Shown here: positions 1 to 8,278 of the stretch, piece by piece
How positions within the stretch are numbered: position 1 is the stretch's first letter
How the letters are laid out: every line of letters starts with the position of its first letter
NCBI RefSeq assembly: GCF_030159855.1
Contig: NZ_BSNG01000001.1
Coordinates: forward strand, 1,178,001 to 1,242,000
DNA: 64,000 nucleotides
Reading direction: 5' to 3'
Source: Devosia yakushimensis
GTDB lineage: Bacteria; Pseudomonadota; Alphaproteobacteria; Rhizobiales; Devosiaceae
The notes under the pieces: model-generated
Seen by the model: only the letters and a program-made list of their open reading frames with translations
What the model was told of the DNA's origin: nothing
The model's database searches: none
Made by a program: the position numbers and the translations under genes

Positions 1-534
1 GCGGCGCAGCAGATCGGCCCAGAGCTCGACATAGACGACGGAATAGAAGTCGCCCAGGATATGCAGGCGGACGGCGAAGCCTTCGGTGTGGGCCTTGGCA
101 AGCCTTGCGACTTCGATACGCAGTCGGCGCTCCAGCGCTTCGCCGTGACGCCAGCGGTGGGCCATATGCATTGCATTGCCGTAGCAGGCTCGCCAGAGCT
201 GGCATTCGCGCGGGCAGGTGGCGCGCTCCTCGAGCGTCAGGCAATAGACCGGCATGCCCTTCCATTTGCCCTTGAGCAGCCTGCCGCCGATCTTGGACTG
301 ATGGATGCCCGATTTCAGCACATACCGATCTTCGAGCGGGCGTACCGTGCGCGGATAGATCGTCCGGCCGTCGACGATGGCGGGATGATCATGCGGGGGC
401 ATGGTGGCAGACTTGCCGGATACGGGCTCGAGCAGGAATCGGGATTGCGTGGCGCGCGGCGGAACGCCGTCAGAGCGCGGGCGACCTGTTGGGCGCTTTG
501 GGCGCGGTGGGATGCGGATATCGAGCAGGGGCAT
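1..534 (-). CDS. Phage protein with Cys motif, Gp88-like (3' end off window)
   Basis: The frame is open from an ATG at 534 to the left edge (178 codons, no stop), so the C-terminus is missing. The visible protein has a basic proline-rich start (MPLLDIRIPPRPKRP). Around residue 110 it has a cysteine cluster, CPRECQLWRACYG, followed by a histidine-rich MHMAHRWRHG and then LHILGDFYS. This arrangement recalls a widespread phage family typified by mycobacteriophage Gp88, whose function is not settled. The assignment is from memory of the motif only. The start overlaps the stop of the preceding gene (TAATG), so the two are probably translationally coupled. Confidence 0.6.
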   Translation of the reverse strand, partial: MPLLDIRIPPRPKRPTGRPRSDGVPPRATQSRFLLEPVSGKSATMPPHDHPAIVDGRTIYPRTVRPLEDRYVLKSGIHQSKIGGRLLKGKWKGMPVYCLTLEERATCPRECQLWRACYGNAMHMAHRWRHGEALERRLRIEVARLAKAHTEGFAVRLHILGDFYSVVYVELWADLLRR

Positions 535-1169
535 TATGAGACCCCGCCGATAGGTTCGTCTGCCTCGGCAAACTCGCGCCTGCGTAGCGCGGCGCAAACG
601 CCCTCGCAGATTTGGCGGCCGTCGAGGTGCCACACCAACACATCGATGATGGCGCCCATGGCGAGCCGGTCGTTCACGCGAACCATGTGGCGCCGCGCAA
701 GGTCGACGAGCTCAGCTTTCCAGAGCAGGCCCAACAGGCGCACCGCATGGGGCTGGCGCATCCCCGCGATCATGTCGTTGGTGAAGTTCCAGCGATGGGT
801 GCTTTCCTCGGGACGGGGATAGCACCAGACGTCGCGGAGCCATCCGCCGCTGAGTTCCTCGTCCCACGCCAGGCGGGGGGCGCCGTTGTTATAGGGCTTG
901 GTGTCGAACCATTTGCGGTGGGCCACCAGAATGGTGTGATGAGCGCAGGCATCAAAGGTCTTCAACTGCGCCTTGAGGCGATCGAGCGTGTCGCGCTCAG
1001 ACTTGATTTCCCAAAGGTAGACCTTGTCCGGAGTGACAGCTGCCACGTCGGCGCGGCAGCTGCCGACGACGAGCTCATGGACGACGCGGGCCCGAGGCAG
1101 CTCTTCCCTGATCCACGCCACCACGGCGTCGCGGATTTCCCATTCTGCGCTGGAGCGGGTGTGTTTCAT
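534..1169 (-). CDS. PD-(D/E)XK nuclease-like protein
   Basis: This 211-residue protein has R-A-D-V near residue 39 followed by a YLWEIKSERDTLDRLKAQL segment. The acidic residue, a beta strand and then E-I-K match the catalytic core of PD-(D/E)XK nucleases such as the sce7726 and MmcB-like groups. It is therefore probably a DNA nuclease or repair-type protein, although no substrate can be read from the sequence. The gene lies between a methyltransferase and the Gp88-like gene in the leftward early operon and overlaps both by a few bases. A nuclease next to a methyltransferase could suggest a modification pair, but that is speculation. Confidence 0.6.
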   Translation of the reverse strand: MKHTRSSAEWEIRDAVVAWIREELPRARVVHELVVGSCRADVAAVTPDKVYLWEIKSERDTLDRLKAQLKTFDACAHHTILVAHRKWFDTKPYNNGAPRLAWDEELSGGWLRDVWCYPRPEESTHRWNFTNDMIAGMRQPHAVRLLGLLWKAELVDLARRHMVRVNDRLAMGAIIDVLVWHLDGRQICEGVCAALRRREFAEADEPIGGVS

Positions 1170-3208
1170 GCCGCTGCCCTCGCGTCGAACAGCCAGCCCT
1201 GATCATTGTTTGCAATCAGGCGCGGTTTGGGCCGGTAATTTGCTTTAAACAGGGCCTTGGCCATGTCCGGGCAGACAGAATTGCCGATCTTGTGGCGCTG
1301 GTCGGTCTCGGTGAGCGTCTTGCCCATGTAAGGCGCGGCGAGGATGTATTCGGGAGGGAAACCTTGCGCGCTGGCCAGTTCGCGGGGTGTCAGCATGCGC
1401 ATGCCGATGTCCACCACGATCCACGGCCCGACCGTGACAAATTCACGGTCATCCCAGCAGCCGTGCCGACGTAGGAACGCCGCAACCTGCCTGGCCTTGT
1501 CGAGCTGGGCGTCGGTCAGGGGCGGAGCGTCGATAGTCACTTCGACATGCCCGAACCTGGGCTTGACGGTGACGGTGCGGAACGAGCCGTCTGTGGCGCT
1601 GCCGATCTCGTCGGTACCGAAGTATGCCGTCATGAAGGGCATGACGACGGCCGAGTGGCCACCTTGGGCCGTCAGGGCATGATGGCCATCCTCAACCGAA
1701 TATGCCCGGCGGTCGCTGCCCTTCAACGACAGCATATGGGCGGATACCAGCTGCTGTTGTGACCCCTCGACCATCAAGGTCGAAACAGGCTCGTCGACAG
1801 ACCGCCCGATCGGACCCCTTGGGCCGCCATTGTGCTGCGCGAGGTAGACCGCTGTTGCGCCGAGCGGGGAGGCGCCGCCCGGGCGCTTGATGAACGAGTT
1901 CGCCGTGACCGTTGGGACACCTTCGCGAGCATCTGACCCAACACCGCCCGATGTGTGCTTGTTCAAGAAAACCGAAACGAGCTGATTGGTGTCTTTTGTC
2001 GAAGCCGTGATGGTATGCGTCGGATCATCAGCTGGCCGACTGCGGCCGCCCTGTTGGCCATGGGACAGAAACGGCGCGATCTGCGCGGCGACAATTGCGC
2101 GGCTGGGCTGAGTTTCCACTGTGCCCATGGGCTCATTGACGGGATATTCCCTACGCCCGCCGCTATCCCCATGGTTGACGCTGACCAGATGAGGCACGAC
2201 CAGCCCATGGGCATCGTGCGCCCGAGCTACGGTTGGAAAACTGTCATCGAGCCCTTGCCCGCGGAAGCCCTCGCCGGAATGGTTGAGCACGACAGCGAAG
2301 GCGTCTTCGCCCTTGTCTGTGACATAGCGCTTGGTGCCCTTGGCAATCCGGGCGTCGCTGTTAAACGCCAGTGGGCGCTGGATGCGCCGACCTGTCCGAC
2401 GAGTGTACTCCTTGGCCTCTTGCTTCGTCATGAAGATGGAGGGGCAGTCCAGCGACCAGTCGAGGATATCGGCGGCAACTGGCCAGGCCTCTTTCAAGCC
2501 CAATGCCACCTCGTCGGATTTCGGGTCAGCATGGGTTTCGGGTGGCCAGATGATGGGCTCGCCGTCGCAGCGCATCATGATGTAGAGGCGTTTGCGGATC
2601 GTTGGCGCCCCCCAGAAATTGGCCCTTAGAACACGCCATTCGACGGCGTAGCCCATGGCACGGAAGCGCTTGACCCAGCGCTTGAATTCCTTGCCCTTGA
2701 GCTTCTTGTCGGGGCGGCTGGATAAGTCGAGGTCGCCCCAGTCTTGGAACTCCTCGACGTTCTCCATGTAGATTTCGCGCGGCCGGACTTGTTCGGCCCA
2801 GTGCGCCACGACCCAAGCCAGCGAGCGAACCGACTTGCTTACCGGCGCGCCGCCCTTCGCCTTGCTGAAACCCCGGCAATCGGGCGATGCCCAGAGCGCG
2901 CCGACGGCGATGCCGCCTGTCACGGTCAGCGGATCAGCCGTCCAGATATCGGCTGTCAGGTGCATGGTTCTAGGGTGGTTCGCCATGTGCATGGCGATGG
3001 CCTTCGGATCGTGATTGATCGCGATATCGACGGAGCAGCGATGTGCTTCGGGCAGCAGGCCGGCCAGACGCATATCGCGCATTGCCGTTTCCATGCCCTC
3101 GCTGGCCCCGCCGCCGCCGGCAAAGCAGTCGATCACCAGCTCCTGCGTGGTGTCGAAGCCATGGGCCTCCGCAAAGTCGAGGAAGGAATTGTGCAGGATG
3201 GCGTTCAC
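1166..3208 (-). CDS. DNA (cytosine-5-) methyltransferase
   Basis: This 680-residue protein starts at GTG and overlaps the upstream stop (GTGA). Motif I is DCFAGGGGASEG (residues 28-39). Motif IV is SPDCRGFS with the catalytic cysteine at residue 111, whereas most family members have PCQ at this position. ENVEE follows at residues 149-153 (motif VI), then TIRKRLYIM (motif VIII). The C-terminal IGNSV is motif X. The protein is longer than typical bacterial C5 enzymes because of a long segment between motifs VIII and IX, where the target-recognition domain sits. It probably protects phage DNA from host restriction or imprints the early genes. Confidence 0.9.
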   Translation of the reverse strand: MNAILHNSFLDFAEAHGFDTTQELVIDCFAGGGGASEGMETAMRDMRLAGLLPEAHRCSVDIAINHDPKAIAMHMANHPRTMHLTADIWTADPLTVTGGIAVGALWASPDCRGFSKAKGGAPVSKSVRSLAWVVAHWAEQVRPREIYMENVEEFQDWGDLDLSSRPDKKLKGKEFKRWVKRFRAMGYAVEWRVLRANFWGAPTIRKRLYIMMRCDGEPIIWPPETHADPKSDEVALGLKEAWPVAADILDWSLDCPSIFMTKQEAKEYTRRTGRRIQRPLAFNSDARIAKGTKRYVTDKGEDAFAVVLNHSGEGFRGQGLDDSFPTVARAHDAHGLVVPHLVSVNHGDSGGRREYPVNEPMGTVETQPSRAIVAAQIAPFLSHGQQGGRSRPADDPTHTITASTKDTNQLVSVFLNKHTSGGVGSDAREGVPTVTANSFIKRPGGASPLGATAVYLAQHNGGPRGPIGRSVDEPVSTLMVEGSQQQLVSAHMLSLKGSDRRAYSVEDGHHALTAQGGHSAVVMPFMTAYFGTDEIGSATDGSFRTVTVKPRFGHVEVTIDAPPLTDAQLDKARQVAAFLRRHGCWDDREFVTVGPWIVVDIGMRMLTPRELASAQGFPPEYILAAPYMGKTLTETDQRHKIGNSVCPDMAKALFKANYRPKPRLIANNDQGWLFDARAAA

Positions 3209-3483
3209 GGCTTTTCTGCCCCCAACATGCGGTTGATGGCATCAATCCGACGCCGCGGGGTCGGGCCTGGCCCCCAGTCTCGGAACTCGGCAGGGGTGGC
3301 GGTCACAATGGCGGTCGGGCGCGAATAGCCAAAGCAAGGGGGAGACTCGAAAATGAGCGCGACAAGCCCGCCCTGCGCCGCTGCGGCGACCTCATCAGCT
3401 GTGGGTGCCCAGTAAGCCGTTGGCAATTCCTTCAATGGCATTGCGTCTGCGGAGAAGTAGTTCGATGGGTCGATGGCGTTCAT
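3205..3483 (-). CDS. Hypothetical phage protein
   Basis: This 92-residue protein is not recognised. It has an N-terminal segment followed by an ESPPCFGYSRPTAIVTATPAEF stretch and a basic C-terminus. Its reality rests on the operon: its stop overlaps the methyltransferase start, and its start overlaps the stop of the CtrA-like gene (ATGA-type overlaps at both ends). Confidence 0.6.
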   Translation of the reverse strand: MNAIDPSNYFSADAMPLKELPTAYWAPTADEVAAAAQGGLVALIFESPPCFGYSRPTAIVTATPAEFRDWGPGPTPRRRIDAINRMLGAEKP

Positions 3484-3842
3484 GCCGGCACCGCCATCAG
3501 AAACTGTTCGCGGTCATCGAGTGCGTAGCCCGTGCCCCAGATGGTCCGGATATGGACATTGTAGGGTTTGAGCTTCGCCCGGAGCTTGCAGACGAAAACG
3601 TCGACGATTTTCGGGTTGGGCTCTTCATCAATACGGTCGCTATAGAGCGCCGCCATGATCGAGGCCTTGGTACCCATGTCGCGTGAGGCCAGATGCGAAA
3701 AGACCCGCATTTCTTTGCCGGTCAGGCACCATTCAACCGGAACCGGAATGTTGGATGGGAGAAGCAGCTCTTCGAGCTGGCGGATGCGCTCGCGCAGCGT
3801 CTCGATTTCATTCTGCTGCCGTTGCTCCAGGTCACTAAGCAT
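3480..3842 (-). CDS. CtrA-like winged-helix DNA-binding protein without receiver
   Basis: This 120-residue protein has two parts. Residues 1-30 form a glutamate/arginine-rich, probably coiled-coil segment. Residues 38-112 match an OmpR/PhoB-type winged helix. The line LTGKEMRVFSHL, then PKIVDVFVCKLRAKL and TIWGTGYAL, is very close to the DNA-binding domain of the alphaproteobacterial cell-cycle regulator CtrA, as I remember it. The N-terminal receiver domain with its phospho-acceptor aspartate is absent. The protein could bind CtrA sites without responding to the host phosphorelay, with the coiled coil supplying dimerisation. That role is inference. It sits in the early operon beside a ParB-like gene and close to a beta-class methyltransferase. 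Confidence 0.8.
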   Translation of the reverse strand: MLSDLEQRQQNEIETLRERIRQLEELLLPSNIPVPVEWCLTGKEMRVFSHLASRDMGTKASIMAALYSDRIDEEPNPKIVDVFVCKLRAKLKPYNVHIRTIWGTGYALDDREQFLMAVPA

Positions 3843-4653
3843 TGCGGCCTCGACGCTTGTTCATGAAGATGACGGAGGCCATGGCGCGCCAGCGCTGGAC
3901 CTTGCGTTCTGCGGCAAACCGTTCCGCATCATTGGCCAGGCTTTCGCCCAAGGCACTGATGATGGGCGCAATGCGCTCGGGATCGATCTCACCCTTGTAT
4001 TCTTCGGCAAAGAGCAGGCATTCGACGGCCTTGATCAGGTCCGCGGAGACCGGCGCGGCGCCGGTGGCCACACAGATTTCGAGGACCTTGCGGGCGCCGA
4101 TAGGGTGGCGCCGGCTGATCAGGCTGCGGACGGTGGTTATCGCGACCGTCTCGCCGGGAGCGAATTTGCCCATCTGCGGCGGATTGCGCAGGATCTTCAC
4201 GCCGGCGCGCTGACACACCTGATCGATGGTCAGTGCGTCTTCGTCACCAGCCGCCACCATGGCATTGTGCAGCTGGGTCGGGGTGACCTGGATGCGGTCC
4301 CGGTTGTGCCGGACAAAGGCATTGGCGCGACCCGCCAGAGCGTCGGCTTCGGTAACCAGAATCGGGATTTCGGCGATGCCGCCGTGGGTGGCTGCAGCGA
4401 TGGCCGTATGCTGGCCGTCGATCACTTCGCGCCGCCCGTCAATCTCCACCACGATAGGGGGCTTGTAGGCAGACCAATCCCATTCCTCGACAATTTTTCG
4501 GACGAGGCGCATGGAGCGTTCGGACAGGCCGCGCTGGTAGCTATCGTCGACGTAAAGTGTTTTCGGGTCCACCATGGCCAGACGCGGCGGGGCCCCGACG
4601 ATGACGGCCTTTTTGAGGTCAGGCAGCTTGAGGGCGGCGATCTCGCGCTTCAT
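3835..4653 (-). CDS. ParB/Srx-fold phage protein
   Basis: This 272-residue protein carries an N-terminal ParB-like core: YKPPIVVEIDGRREVIDGQ followed by HTAIAAATHGGIAEIPILV (about residues 63-100). The VIDGQHT turn corresponds to the nucleotide-binding motif region of the ParB/sulfiredoxin fold. The middle and C-terminal parts (residues 120-272) are alpha-helical, with a basic tail ending RGRNA. Phage members of this superfamily include DNA-binding regulators and nucleases. No ParA partner is seen nearby, so a classic partition role is not supported. It overlaps both neighbours in the early operon. Confidence 0.7.
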   Translation of the reverse strand: MKREIAALKLPDLKKAVIVGAPPRLAMVDPKTLYVDDSYQRGLSERSMRLVRKIVEEWDWSAYKPPIVVEIDGRREVIDGQHTAIAAATHGGIAEIPILVTEADALAGRANAFVRHNRDRIQVTPTQLHNAMVAAGDEDALTIDQVCQRAGVKILRNPPQMGKFAPGETVAITTVRSLISRRHPIGARKVLEICVATGAAPVSADLIKAVECLLFAEEYKGEIDPERIAPIISALGESLANDAERFAAERKVQRWRAMASVIFMNKRRGRNA

Positions 4654-4862
4654 TCCGGCTCACCGCCGTTCAGCTTCGATTGCCGCAAGGCATCGCTGAT
4701 GATACCTGCGGTCAGAACCGTGCCCACGAAAGCTAACACTTCGGCTATCCCTTCGACCCAAGGCCACGGCAGGAATGAAAAGGGCCGGCCCATAATCATC
4801 ATGGTGGCCAGCACGAAGCCGAAGGCCTCGATCGGGCTATAGCGGCGCTTGGTCCAGTTCAT
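4650..4862 (-). CDS. Small membrane protein, two predicted TM helices
   Basis: This 70-residue protein has hydrophobic segments at about residues 11-30 (IEAFGFVLATMMIMGRPFSF) and 34-55, with a basic N-terminus (NWTKRRY) and a polar tail. The function is unknown. It is encoded between the ParB-like and methyltransferase genes with ATGA overlaps on both sides. Small early membrane proteins in prophages often act in superinfection exclusion, but nothing here proves that. Confidence 0.6.
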   Translation of the reverse strand: MNWTKRRYSPIEAFGFVLATMMIMGRPFSFLPWPWVEGIAEVLAFVGTVLTAGIISDALRQSKLNGGEPE

Positions 4863-6001
4863 TCAGCTGCCTCCAAAGGTGTTTCAAACAATGGGCCGGG
4901 CGGTGGGGTGCCCTTGTCCTTGGCGATGGCGCGGCGGCGCTCGTCCTCGCCCATCCAGTCGCGCTCAAGGCGCTTCCGCGCCATGTCGGCGTATTCGGGC
5001 TTAAGCTCGATCAGATGGGCCCGGCGACCCATGCGGAGCGCTACCAGGGCGGTGGTACCGGAGCCGCCGAAGGGGTCGAGCACCAGCCCGTTGGCAGGGC
5101 AGCCCGCGTTGATGCAGCGTTCCGCCAGCTCTGGCGGGAAGGTCGCGAAATGGGCTTCGGTGAAGCCGACAGAATTAAACTGCCAAGCGGAAATAGGGGC
5201 CGGTTCGAAGTTGCGCAGATAGCGTGTGTCGGGGATTTTGGTGGTCGAGGCGTGGAAGCTCTCTTTAGCTCGCACCAATGACTTCTCCGGCGCGCTCTTG
5301 GGGGTTACGCCCGGACGGGTGTCTTTGGCCGGCACCAGGGCGGTGCGGGCGTGTGCCGTGCCGCTCGCTGGCATTGCCACGGCGGCATGGTCGTAGAGAT
5401 ACTGCTTGCTCTTGGCGAGCATCCAGATTTTTTCGTGTGCGGTGGACGGGCGATATTTGCCCGCCGAATCCGGCATGGGGTTGGACTTGCCCCAGACATT
5501 CTCTTGCCGCACCCACCAGCCGGCGGCGCGCAGCGCCAACGCCAGAATGTTTGGTACCATGCAAAGGTCTTTGGCCTTGATCGCATTGACCACGTCCCGG
5601 AAAGGGCGGTCCATAAAATCTGCGCCTAGCGGTCCTGTGCCCACGGTAGAAAAGGGTTTGTCGCGAAAGGTTCGATCGTCATTGCCGAGCGCGCGGGTTG
5701 CTGCAGCGCTGCGGCCGTTGGGCGTGCCGGCGAATGAATCGCCATAGTTCAGCCACACGGTGCCGGCGGGCTTGAGGACCCGTCGGATCTCTTCGAACAC
5801 GGCGACCATGACCTCGATGTGCTCGGCAAGGGTACGTTCCATGCCCATCTGCCCGATCACTTCGTAGTCGCGCACACCCCAATATGGTGGAGAGGTCACG
5901 ACGCAATCGAAGAAGCCATCCGGCAGATCGCGCAGCCGCGCGATGACATCGCCGATATGGATCGTGGCACGACCGTTGAGGAGATAGAGCGGATTACTCA
6001 C
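4859..6001 (-). CDS. Beta-class adenine-N6 or cytosine-N4 DNA methyltransferase
   Basis: This 380-residue protein has a GTG start. Motif IV, TSPPYWGVRDYE, lies near the N-terminus (SPPY at residues 37-40), and motif I, DPFGGSGTTAL, lies near the C-terminus (from residue 309), followed by HLIELKPEYADMA. This order defines the beta class, the class that also contains the host cell-cycle methyltransferase CcrM. SPPY rather than DPPY leaves N4-cytosine or N6-adenine both possible. There is no CcrM-type C-terminal domain. No cognate endonuclease is adjacent, so it is probably a solitary phage enzyme. It overlaps both neighbours in the operon. Confidence 0.85.
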   Translation of the reverse strand: MSNPLYLLNGRATIHIGDVIARLRDLPDGFFDCVVTSPPYWGVRDYEVIGQMGMERTLAEHIEVMVAVFEEIRRVLKPAGTVWLNYGDSFAGTPNGRSAAATRALGNDDRTFRDKPFSTVGTGPLGADFMDRPFRDVVNAIKAKDLCMVPNILALALRAAGWWVRQENVWGKSNPMPDSAGKYRPSTAHEKIWMLAKSKQYLYDHAAVAMPASGTAHARTALVPAKDTRPGVTPKSAPEKSLVRAKESFHASTTKIPDTRYLRNFEPAPISAWQFNSVGFTEAHFATFPPELAERCINAGCPANGLVLDPFGGSGTTALVALRMGRRAHLIELKPEYADMARKRLERDWMGEDERRRAIAKDKGTPPPGPLFETPLEAAE

Positions 6002-6213
6002 GAGGCGCGCTCCAGTTGAGGAGCGAGTACCCGCGCGGTGATGACACGCCGCTCACATTGATAGCTGGCCTTCCATTCCCAGCGCGTGGCGCTGGCCAGG
6101 CCTTCGGCAACGAGCTCGTTGATGGCCTGAATTTCTGCGAAGTCGGCCCATTCCTCCTGAATGAGGGTGCGGCCGTCGGCGAGGCCCGCCGCCATTTCGG
6201 CTTTCGTCATCAT
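5998..6213 (-). CDS. Hypothetical small phage protein
   Basis: This 71-residue protein is not recognised. It is acidic and helical at the start (TKAEMAAGLADGRTLIQEEW) with a basic end. It is supported by overlaps of a few bases with both flanking genes and by uninterrupted coding on the operon strand. Two adjacent ATG codons (6213 and 6210) are possible starts. Confidence 0.55.
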   Translation of the reverse strand: MMTKAEMAAGLADGRTLIQEEWADFAEIQAINELVAEGLASATRWEWKASYQCERRVITARVLAPQLERAS

Positions 6214-6527
6214 GCGGCCTGCTCCCCATACTGGTCGGCGACGAGCTCACCCACGAGCTCGTCGACACGGTCCTCGTTCCACCAGGCAGAACGGCGGGCC
6301 GCCGCGAGGCGGGACTGGGCATTGCGGGTTTCAGCGAAATTGAGCAGCGCCGCGGTGGCGCCAGGCGAATGGCCTGGGAACACGATGAGCAGCGCGGCAT
6401 AGGCGATCAACCGGCCCCGGAAGTGTTGACGGGTGCCGATGATCGCCTCGGGATCCTCGCCGGTCATCTGGGCCGCAACGACGATGGTGCGGGCGATGGT
6501 CTGGGCGCTGGGGGCGGTGCTGATCAT
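6210..6527 (-). CDS. Helical protein, possibly DnaA domain IV-like
   Basis: I take the ATG at 6527, which overlaps the upstream stop (ATGA), giving 105 residues. After a short linker the protein reads IARTIVVAAQMTGEDPEAI, then R-x-H-F-R-G-R-L-I-A-Y, FPGHSPGATAALLNF, and a WW-N-E-D-R-V-D-E end. The spacing of VA..G, RxxxxR..A.Y and FP..S resembles the helix-turn-helix domain IV of the replication initiator DnaA, the part that binds DnaA boxes. This is a weak match made by eye. If it is correct, it could occupy or compete for DnaA sites. Confidence 0.45.
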   Translation of the reverse strand: MISTAPSAQTIARTIVVAAQMTGEDPEAIIGTRQHFRGRLIAYAALLIVFPGHSPGATAALLNFAETRNAQSRLAAARRSAWWNEDRVDELVGELVADQYGEQAA

Positions 6528-7246
6528 GCCGCCCTCGCCAATTGGTCGATATTGCCGCGCTGGACGGTGAAGGTGTAGGCGACCACCCAAGGGTTGGCAG
6601 CCCAGGAGCCGGGGCCGTTGATGCTTTCCCAAAGATCGCGGTACATCTCGACGGGGCCGACGATGCCGTATGCAGACGCGGCGGCAATAGCATCGTCGGG
6701 CGCGGCAGCGGGCCAGCCTAGGCGTTCCGGGCCACGGAAAAACTCCACAACACCCTCGGCCAGCGCATCCGCTGCAGAGCAGTCCTTTAGCCGCTCAACC
6801 CGCACATCGGTGACGGTGAGCGTGATGCGCGAAAATTCGCGCGGCATGTGGATGGATGGCCACCAGCCGTCGATGCTCTTAACGCCGTCTGCCTGGTAGA
6901 GTATTTCGGTCGGATACCAGCCGGAGCGAGCATCGGCGATAGTCCACCCATGCGTCATCCGGGCGGTCCACGTCTCGCGTACCCAGAGCCGATCCCCGAC
7001 CGCAACCGGCGGCATGTAGTGCGGCGTCACGAAATACTTGCCGGCGCGGATATCGACGTGCTGGCCGGTGCTATCCTTCATTTCATAGACGGAACGACCG
7101 CTCGCGGCCTCAGTCGCCACCTTGACCATGTCGATGATCGGACCGGTCGGCTGGGGCAGGCGGCACAGGCGCCGGGTCTGCGTTTTGGTGCCGTCGAGCA
7201 GGGCGCGGACCATGGGACCTGAAAAGAGCATGGGACGGTCAGCCAT
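6524..7246 (-). CDS. ASCH-like (PUA-fold) phage protein
   Basis: The start chosen is the ATG at 7246, giving 240 residues that begin MADRPMLFSGPMVRALLDG followed by TKTQTRR. This opening is characteristic of a phage family related to the ASCH/PUA superfamily of nucleic-acid-binding domains. Further conserved-looking parts are VGDRLWVRETW and ITLTVTDVRVERLKDCS. The likely role is binding RNA or modified nucleotides, but the precise function is unknown. The upstream 76 codons of open frame look like a shadow of the neighbouring gene and are left out. It overlaps the upstream gene by 8 bases. Confidence 0.7.
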   Translation of the reverse strand: MADRPMLFSGPMVRALLDGTKTQTRRLCRLPQPTGPIIDMVKVATEAASGRSVYEMKDSTGQHVDIRAGKYFVTPHYMPPVAVGDRLWVRETWTARMTHGWTIADARSGWYPTEILYQADGVKSIDGWWPSIHMPREFSRITLTVTDVRVERLKDCSAADALAEGVVEFFRGPERLGWPAAAPDDAIAAASAYGIVGPVEMYRDLWESINGPGSWAANPWVVAYTFTVQRGNIDQLARAA

Positions 7247-7646
7247 TGGCCGCCTCCGCATGCGTGAAGGGCGCGAAATAATCGGTCTTGCGGATATCGT
7301 TGAGGTTGTGCCCAGTGGCCAGGCCATGCTTGCGCAGCCAGCGGGCGAAACAGTCGGCCAGCTTCTGCTCAAGCTCGCGTTTTTCGGCGCTGGTGATCGG
7401 CGTATCGAACCCGTTTTCGCCCCAGCACTCGATGTTCTTGTCCTCGAAACGGTCGAGGATATCCCCGGCGTCAAAGCAATCGGTGGAGGGAAGAGTCTTA
7501 TCGGCCTCGACGATGCAGAAGTCGCCGTTCGGGAAATGCTCCCGGGCCAGCGCCAGCGCTTCGTCGCCCGTGGCTACGCCCCCGTGGTAATGTTCGGGGA
7601 AGGGACCATGGCCCCAATACCACTTATAGACCCCCGTGCCGGCCAT
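7239..7646 (-). CDS. Hypothetical phage protein
   Basis: This 135-residue acidic protein is not recognised. It begins MAGTGVYKWYWGHGPFPEH and has an ATGDEALALAREHFPNG segment. A helical region follows, KRELEQKLADCFARWLRKH. It lies in the early operon between the ASCH-like gene (8-base overlap) and an upstream coiled-coil gene. It may act with the ASCH-like protein, but only the adjacency suggests this. Confidence 0.55.
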   Translation of the reverse strand: MAGTGVYKWYWGHGPFPEHYHGGVATGDEALALAREHFPNGDFCIVEADKTLPSTDCFDAGDILDRFEDKNIECWGENGFDTPITSAEKRELEQKLADCFARWLRKHGLATGHNLNDIRKTDYFAPFTHAEAANG

Positions 7647-7649
7647 CGG

Positions 7650-7985
7650 TCAGTCCGCCCGACCGCTGGCGGAGCCTTCCAGCCCGCGAGTGTAAAGCGC
7701 CAGTTCTTCGTTGAGGTCGTTGCGCTGGTCGGCCATCGCGGCCTTGGCGGCTTCATAGACGCGATCGAGCAGGGCTTCGCGACCGTCCAGCTCGACGAGC
7801 AGGGTTTCGGTTTCGCGCACCTGCTGCGCCAGCTTCTGGCGGGCGATCTCGCCGCGGCGGATCATCGGGCGCTGCTCGGTGGCGAATTGCTCAAGTGCGT
7901 TGGCCAGAGTGTCGGTTTCCACCGGCGGGACGATCTTGAGGGCGCTGGGCTTCGTGGCTGGGGTGGTTTTGGCGGTGGTGCTCAT
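7650..7985 (-). CDS. Predicted coiled-coil protein
   Basis: The start at 7985 gives 111 residues, following a low-complexity threonine/alanine beginning (MSTTAKTTPATKPSAL). Residues 30-100 are strongly helical, with heptad-like leucines (IARQKLAQQVRETETLLVEL). The function is unknown. It is four bases from the GapR-like gene and so is probably co-translated with it. Confidence 0.55.
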   Translation of the reverse strand: MSTTAKTTPATKPSALKIVPPVETDTLANALEQFATEQRPMIRRGEIARQKLAQQVRETETLLVELDGREALLDRVYEAAKAAMADQRNDLNEELALYTRGLEGSASGRAD

Positions 7986-7989
7986 CGGA

Positions 7990-8250
7990 TCAGCCCTCCG
8001 CCGGCGCGGCGACCATGCCCAGGGCGGACATGTAGAGCTCGAGCAGGGCTTCCTGCTCCATGCGCTCATTGGCGTCCTGTTTCCGGATGGCCACAATCTT
8101 GCGCAGGATCTTGGTATCGAAGCCGTTGCCCTTGGCCTCGGCATAGATTTCCTTGATGTCGGAGGCGATCGCGGCTTTCTCTTCCTCCATCCGCTCGATG
8201 CGTTCGATGAACGCTCGCAACTGGTCCTGGGCTACGCTGTCTTCGGCCAT
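7990..8250 (-). CDS. DUF2312 / GapR-family nucleoid protein
   Basis: This 86-residue protein is full length for the DUF2312 family. Motifs seen are QLRAFIERIERMEEEKAAIA, then DIKEIYAEAKGNGFD, IRKQDANER and EALLELYMSALGM. This is the GapR signature as I know it. GapR is an alphaproteobacterial nucleoid-associated protein that clamps overtwisted DNA ahead of replication forks and is important for chromosome segregation in Caulobacter. A phage copy could assist phage replication or compete with the host protein. The gene is preceded by an unusual 90-base gap containing two strong hairpins. Confidence 0.85.
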   Translation of the reverse strand: MAEDSVAQDQLRAFIERIERMEEEKAAIASDIKEIYAEAKGNGFDTKILRKIVAIRKQDANERMEQEALLELYMSALGMVAAPAEG

Positions 8251-8278
8251 TGGAGGCTCCTGTTGGGTGAGAGGGTGA

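Noticed and set aside
61..822. Rightward open frames over the leftward genes at 1-3208
   Set aside because: They are shadows of strongly recognised minus-strand genes (methyltransferase, nuclease-like, Gp88-like) and have no coherent protein character.
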